This document shows, piece by piece, positions 6,440 through 8,012 of a DNA stretch of 8,012 nucleotides; the first letter of the stretch is position 1, and every line of letters begins with the position of its first letter. Position numbers and translations under genes: made by a program. A model generated the notes under the pieces. The model did not search any database, was not told the origin of the DNA, and saw nothing but the letters and a program-made list of their open reading frames with translations. Origin of the DNA: Eubacterium sp. (lineage in GTDB: Bacteria > Bacillota_A > Clostridia > Lachnospirales > Lachnospiraceae); contig JAILEL010000236.1 of assembly GCA_024687845.1 (NCBI GenBank), positions 1 through 8,012 of the forward strand. Reading direction: 5' to 3'.

Positions 6440-7360
6440 ATGATAGATGTTCTTATAATTGGTGCCGGCCCTGCCGGACTTGCAGCGGCAATATATGTTC
6501 AGCGTGCTGGAAAGAAGGCGGTTTGTCTTGAGGCTCTTACAGTTGGCGGACAGATAGTAAATACTCCGGATATCGCTAATTATCCCGGAATAAAATCTAC
6601 AAGCGGTTTTGATTTCTCTATGGGTCTTTACGAGCAGGCAACTGAGCTGGGAGCAGAGGTTGAGTACGAAAAGGCAGTTAAAATTGAAGAAGTTTCAGGA
6701 GAGAAAAAGTGTTTTAAGGTCTTAACTGAGTCGGGAGCAGTATTCGAAGCGAGAACAGTGATTTTAGCTACTGGAGCTAAAAACAGACATCTTGGACTTG
6801 CTAAAGAAGAAGCTCTTACAGGCTATGGAGTTTCCTACTGTGCAACCTGTGATGGTGCATTTTATAAAGGAAAGGATGTGGCAGTAAATGGAGGCGGAAA
6901 TACAGCTCTCGAGGATGCTTTGTTCCTGACCAACTACTGTAATAAGGTTTACATAATCCATAGGCGAGATGAATTCCGTGGAGAACCTAAGAATCTTGAA
7001 GCAGTTAAAAATAAAGAAAATATCGAGTTCATCCTTAATTCAACAGTAACTGATCTTAAAGGTGATAAGAAGCTTGAGGCAGTTATAGTAAAGGATAAGA
7101 ATACAGGCGTAGAAAGAGAGATTGCTGTGCAGGGACTCTTTATAGCAATCGGACAGGAACCGGATAATAAAGCATTTGAAGAAATTGCTGAGCTTGACAG
7201 TGCAGGATACATCTCAGCTGATGAAAGTTGCACTACGAAGACGGCAGGAATCTTTGTGGCAGGAGATTGCAGAACCAAGTCGGTAAGGCAGCTTACGACA
7301 GCAGTATCTGACGGAGCGGTCGCAGCACTGGCAGCATGTTCGTTTATTGAGATGGCGTGA
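6440..7360 (+). CDS. trxB: Thioredoxin reductase (NADPH-dependent flavoprotein)
   Basis: Transfers electrons from NADPH through FAD and a redox disulfide to thioredoxin. From ATG 6440 it has 306 residues, the usual length of low-molecular-weight bacterial enzymes. Visible are the FAD motif GAGPAG (8-13), ATG (110-112), the redox CATC (134-137), the nucleotide-binding GGGNTA (151-156), HRRDEFR (174-180, typical of NADPH binding) and the second FAD motif GIFVAGD (270-276). The HRR motif argues against a ferredoxin- or F420-dependent variant. GAGGTG at 6430-6435 gives normal spacing for ATG 6440. A start at ATG 6428 would add only four residues (MRCY) and would overlap this ribosome site. Last gene of the operon. 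Confidence 0.95.
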   Translation: MIDVLIIGAGPAGLAAAIYVQRAGKKAVCLEALTVGGQIVNTPDIANYPGIKSTSGFDFSMGLYEQATELGAEVEYEKAVKIEEVSGEKKCFKVLTESGAVFEARTVILATGAKNRHLGLAKEEALTGYGVSYCATCDGAFYKGKDVAVNGGGNTALEDALFLTNYCNKVYIIHRRDEFRGEPKNLEAVKNKENIEFILNSTVTDLKGDKKLEAVIVKDKNTGVEREIAVQGLFIAIGQEPDNKAFEEIAELDSAGYISADESCTTKTAGIFVAGDCRTKSVRQLTTAVSDGAVAALAACSFIEMA

Positions 7361-7376
7361 ATAATAACCGAATAAC

Positions 7377-7395
7377 AAAAATCAGTCATTTTTTT
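7377..7395 (+). terminator. Weak terminator-like hairpin after trxB
   Basis: AAAAAT (7377-7382) and ATTTTT (7388-7393) pair around a five-base loop and run into further T residues, 16 bases after the trxB stop. The stem has only A-T pairs, so read-through into the rubredoxin gene is quite possible. Confidence 0.3.
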
Positions 7396-7407
7396 ACTTA
7401 AATACTC

Positions 7408-7437
7408 TTTACTATATCTATTCAGACAATATATAAT
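7408..7437 (+). promoter_or_regulatory. Candidate promoter of the rubredoxin gene
   Basis: A perfect TATAAT at 7432-7437 is preceded 18 bases upstream by TTTACT (7408-7413), a weak -35 box. It would give a leader of about 70 bases. In such AT-rich sequence a chance TATAAT is possible. Confidence 0.4.
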
Positions 7438-7515
7438 ATTGATTATCAGATTGCATTAAACTGATTTGGTTTAGTTGATTTGTAAATGAAATAAATTATT
7501 CAAGGAGGTAGTGAA

Positions 7516-7674
7516 ATGGATAAGTATGTATGTGGACCATGTGGATATATATATGATCCTGAAGTTGGAGATCCTGATGGAGGAATAGCTCCGGGAACTG
7601 CATTTGAGGATATTCCGGATGACTGGGTATGTCCAGTGTGCGGTGTTGGCAAGGATATGTTTGAAAAAGAGTAG
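7516..7674 (+). CDS. Rubredoxin
   Basis: A 52-residue one-iron electron carrier, below common ORF size cut-offs. Iron ligands are C6 and C9 in YVCGPCGY and C39 and C42 in [11 protein letters not shown]. The middle has the standard [16 protein letters not shown] (13-28) and the aromatic/acidic FEDIPDDW (30-37). Length and spacing are those of a classic clostridial rubredoxin. AAGGAGGT at 7502-7509 sets the ATG at 7516. In anaerobes rubredoxin passes electrons to superoxide reductase, rubrerythrin or flavodiiron oxygen/peroxide reductases, which fits the redox theme of the preceding operon. No such partner gene is in the window. The stop codon is followed directly by the end of the multi-hairpin element. 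Confidence 0.95.
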   Translation: MDKYVCGPCGYIYDPEVGDPDGGIAPGTAFEDIPDDWVCPVCGVGKDMFEKE

Positions 7675-7689
7675 TTTTTATTCACGGTT

Positions 7690-7808
7690 AACTCAAAAAA
7701 CACTCTTAAGTCCGCATCGCCTAACGCTTATCCTTATGCAAGCATAAATAAGCTTATATGCGATGCTCTATTGCTGCTAACGCAGCACTGAATCGTGTTT
7801 TTTGAGTT
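7690..7808. other. Domain I of the element: three-way junction
   Basis: A perfect 14-bp stem (7690-7703 with 7795-7808) closes two branches. Branch one pairs GCATCGC (7714-7720) with GCGATGC (7760-7766), then GCTTAT (7726-7731) with ATAAGC (7748-7753), then TTATGC (7734-7739) with GCATAA (7742-7747). Branch two is TGCTGC-TAAC-GCAGCA (7772-7787). The right arm of the closing stem ends with six T residues and GAGTT, so it could also stop rubredoxin transcripts. Confidence 0.7.
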
Positions 7809-7935
7809 CCTGCTTGTGCCATATCACTACGTGATATGCAAGGATTGCATGGCAATCCTTGGTTCTGCTATGCAGAACGCATCCTCACTTCGTTCGGACC
7901 ATCGATTACTATGTAATCGACGGCTAATTCGCAGG
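7809..7935. other. Domain II of the element: cluster of short-loop hairpins
   Basis: CCTGC (7809-7813) can pair with GCAGG (7931-7935) to enclose four hairpins: an 8-bp stem with loop TAC (7820-7838), a 10-bp stem with loop ATG (7839-7861), a 7-bp stem with loop TAT (7862-7878) and an 8-bp stem with loop TAT (7902-7920, flanked by CC/GG pairs). The stretch 7879-7901 is mostly unpaired, though GAACG (7875-7879) could alternatively pair with CGTTC (7891-7895). Confidence 0.65.
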
Positions 7936-7937
7936 TA

Positions 7938-7997
7938 TTATGAGATATAATATGAAAAACAAACTGCAAGCAGTTGTTTTTCAATTATATCTCATAA
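7938..7997. other. Domain III of the element: long bulged hairpin
   Basis: Three helices stack into one arm: 14 bp (7938-7951 with 7984-7997), 10 bp (7953-7962 with 7974-7983) and 4 bp (7964-7967 with 7970-7973), interrupted only by single unpaired A residues at 7952 and 7963. All 28 pairs are Watson-Crick. The arm directly abuts the right terminal repeat. Confidence 0.75.
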
Positions 7998-8012
7998 ACC
8001 GTGAATAGTAAC

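Larger units (their letters stand above)
7361..7515 (+). other. AT-rich intergenic region between trxB and the rubredoxin gene
   Basis: No gene fits here. It holds a weak terminator-like hairpin (7377-7395), a candidate promoter (7408-7437), a leader with a small hairpin (TAAAC 7457-7461 with GTTTA 7469-7473) and the ribosome site AAGGAGGT at 7502-7509 for the rubredoxin gene. Confidence 0.5.
7679..8007. repeat. Multi-hairpin element with terminal inverted repeats (MITE-like or structured RNA)
   Basis: About 330 non-coding bases. TATTCACGGTT (7679-7689) and AACCGTGAATA (7997-8007) are perfect 11-bp terminal inverted repeats. GTT at 7674-7676 and AAC at 8010-8012 extend the match to 14 of 16. 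Inside are three domains in series: a three-way junction (7690-7808), a hairpin cluster closed by CCTGC/GCAGG (7809-7935) and one long bulged hairpin (7938-7997). No transposase or other reading frame is visible, so if mobile it depends on enzymes from elsewhere. A 14/15 copy of the left end occurs at 4095-4109. Target-site duplication cannot be judged because the window stops at 8012. The folding potential is seen directly. The mobile or RNA nature is inference. Confidence 0.7.

Noticed and set aside
6949..7389. A - strand open frame of 146 codons opposite trxB
   Set aside because: Antisense shadow of a clearly conserved gene, with no recognisable motif and a product rich in Ser/Ala, as expected from reversed codons.
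7500..7703. A - strand open frame of 67 codons
   Set aside because: It is the antisense of the rubredoxin gene, which carries all four iron-binding cysteines and a strong ribosome site on the + strand.
7679..8007. CRISPR array, tRNA cluster or integron attachment sites in the 3' element
   Set aside because: The hairpins differ in sequence, and there are no evenly spaced direct repeats. No tRNA cloverleaf with a T-loop or CCA-adjacent acceptor stem was seen, and no attC-like conserved core sites.

Overview
The window looks like chromosomal DNA of a low-GC, Gram-positive strict anaerobe. AT-rich codons, strong AGGAGG-type ribosome binding sites, sigma-A-like promoters, a free-standing rubredoxin and the gene families present together suggest a Clostridia/Lachnospiraceae (Butyrivibrio-like) genome. 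That placement is inference from style and gene content, not from a search. All intact genes are on the + strand.

Region 1 (1-2002): a plant-type (GCS2) glutamate-cysteine ligase overlaps by 41 bases a class II (Ntn-type) glutamine amidotransferase-like hydrolase. The pair resembles EgtA and EgtC of ergothioneine synthesis, but no egtB or egtD is present, so it probably handles gamma-glutamyl thiol metabolism of another kind. Region 2 (2003-3920): a strong promoter drives a membrane-anchored GGDEF-EAL cyclic-di-GMP enzyme, ended by a long hairpin terminator. Region 3 (3914-4195): converging on that gene is a decayed 48-codon C-terminal piece of a different GGDEF protein on the - strand, followed by a short copy of a repeat terminus and then the promoter/operator of the next operon.

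Region 4 (4132-7360): a redox operon with an OhrR-type MarR peroxide sensor, a Memo-AMMECR1 fusion protein (AmmeMemoRadiSam B+A) of unknown function, thioredoxin and thioredoxin reductase. Spacings are 23-33 bases with no terminator seen inside. The arrangement suggests that the poorly understood Memo/AMMECR1 protein works in thiol or peroxide stress under control of a cysteine-based switch. Region 5 (7361-7674): an AT-rich leader and a 52-residue rubredoxin gene.

Region 6 (7679-8007): about 330 bases with no gene but nearly complete self-complementarity: an 11-bp terminal inverted repeat encloses a three-way-junction domain, a multi-hairpin domain with similar C-TAY-G triloops, and a 28-bp bulged hairpin. 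It is either a non-autonomous mobile element, a large structured RNA, or both. A 14/15 match to its left end lies upstream of the ohrR-like gene (4095-4109), which makes it the best candidate for an undescribed element here.

Seven complete genes are annotated. Six of them (all but the cyclic-di-GMP enzyme) have a thiol, redox or gamma-glutamyl theme.
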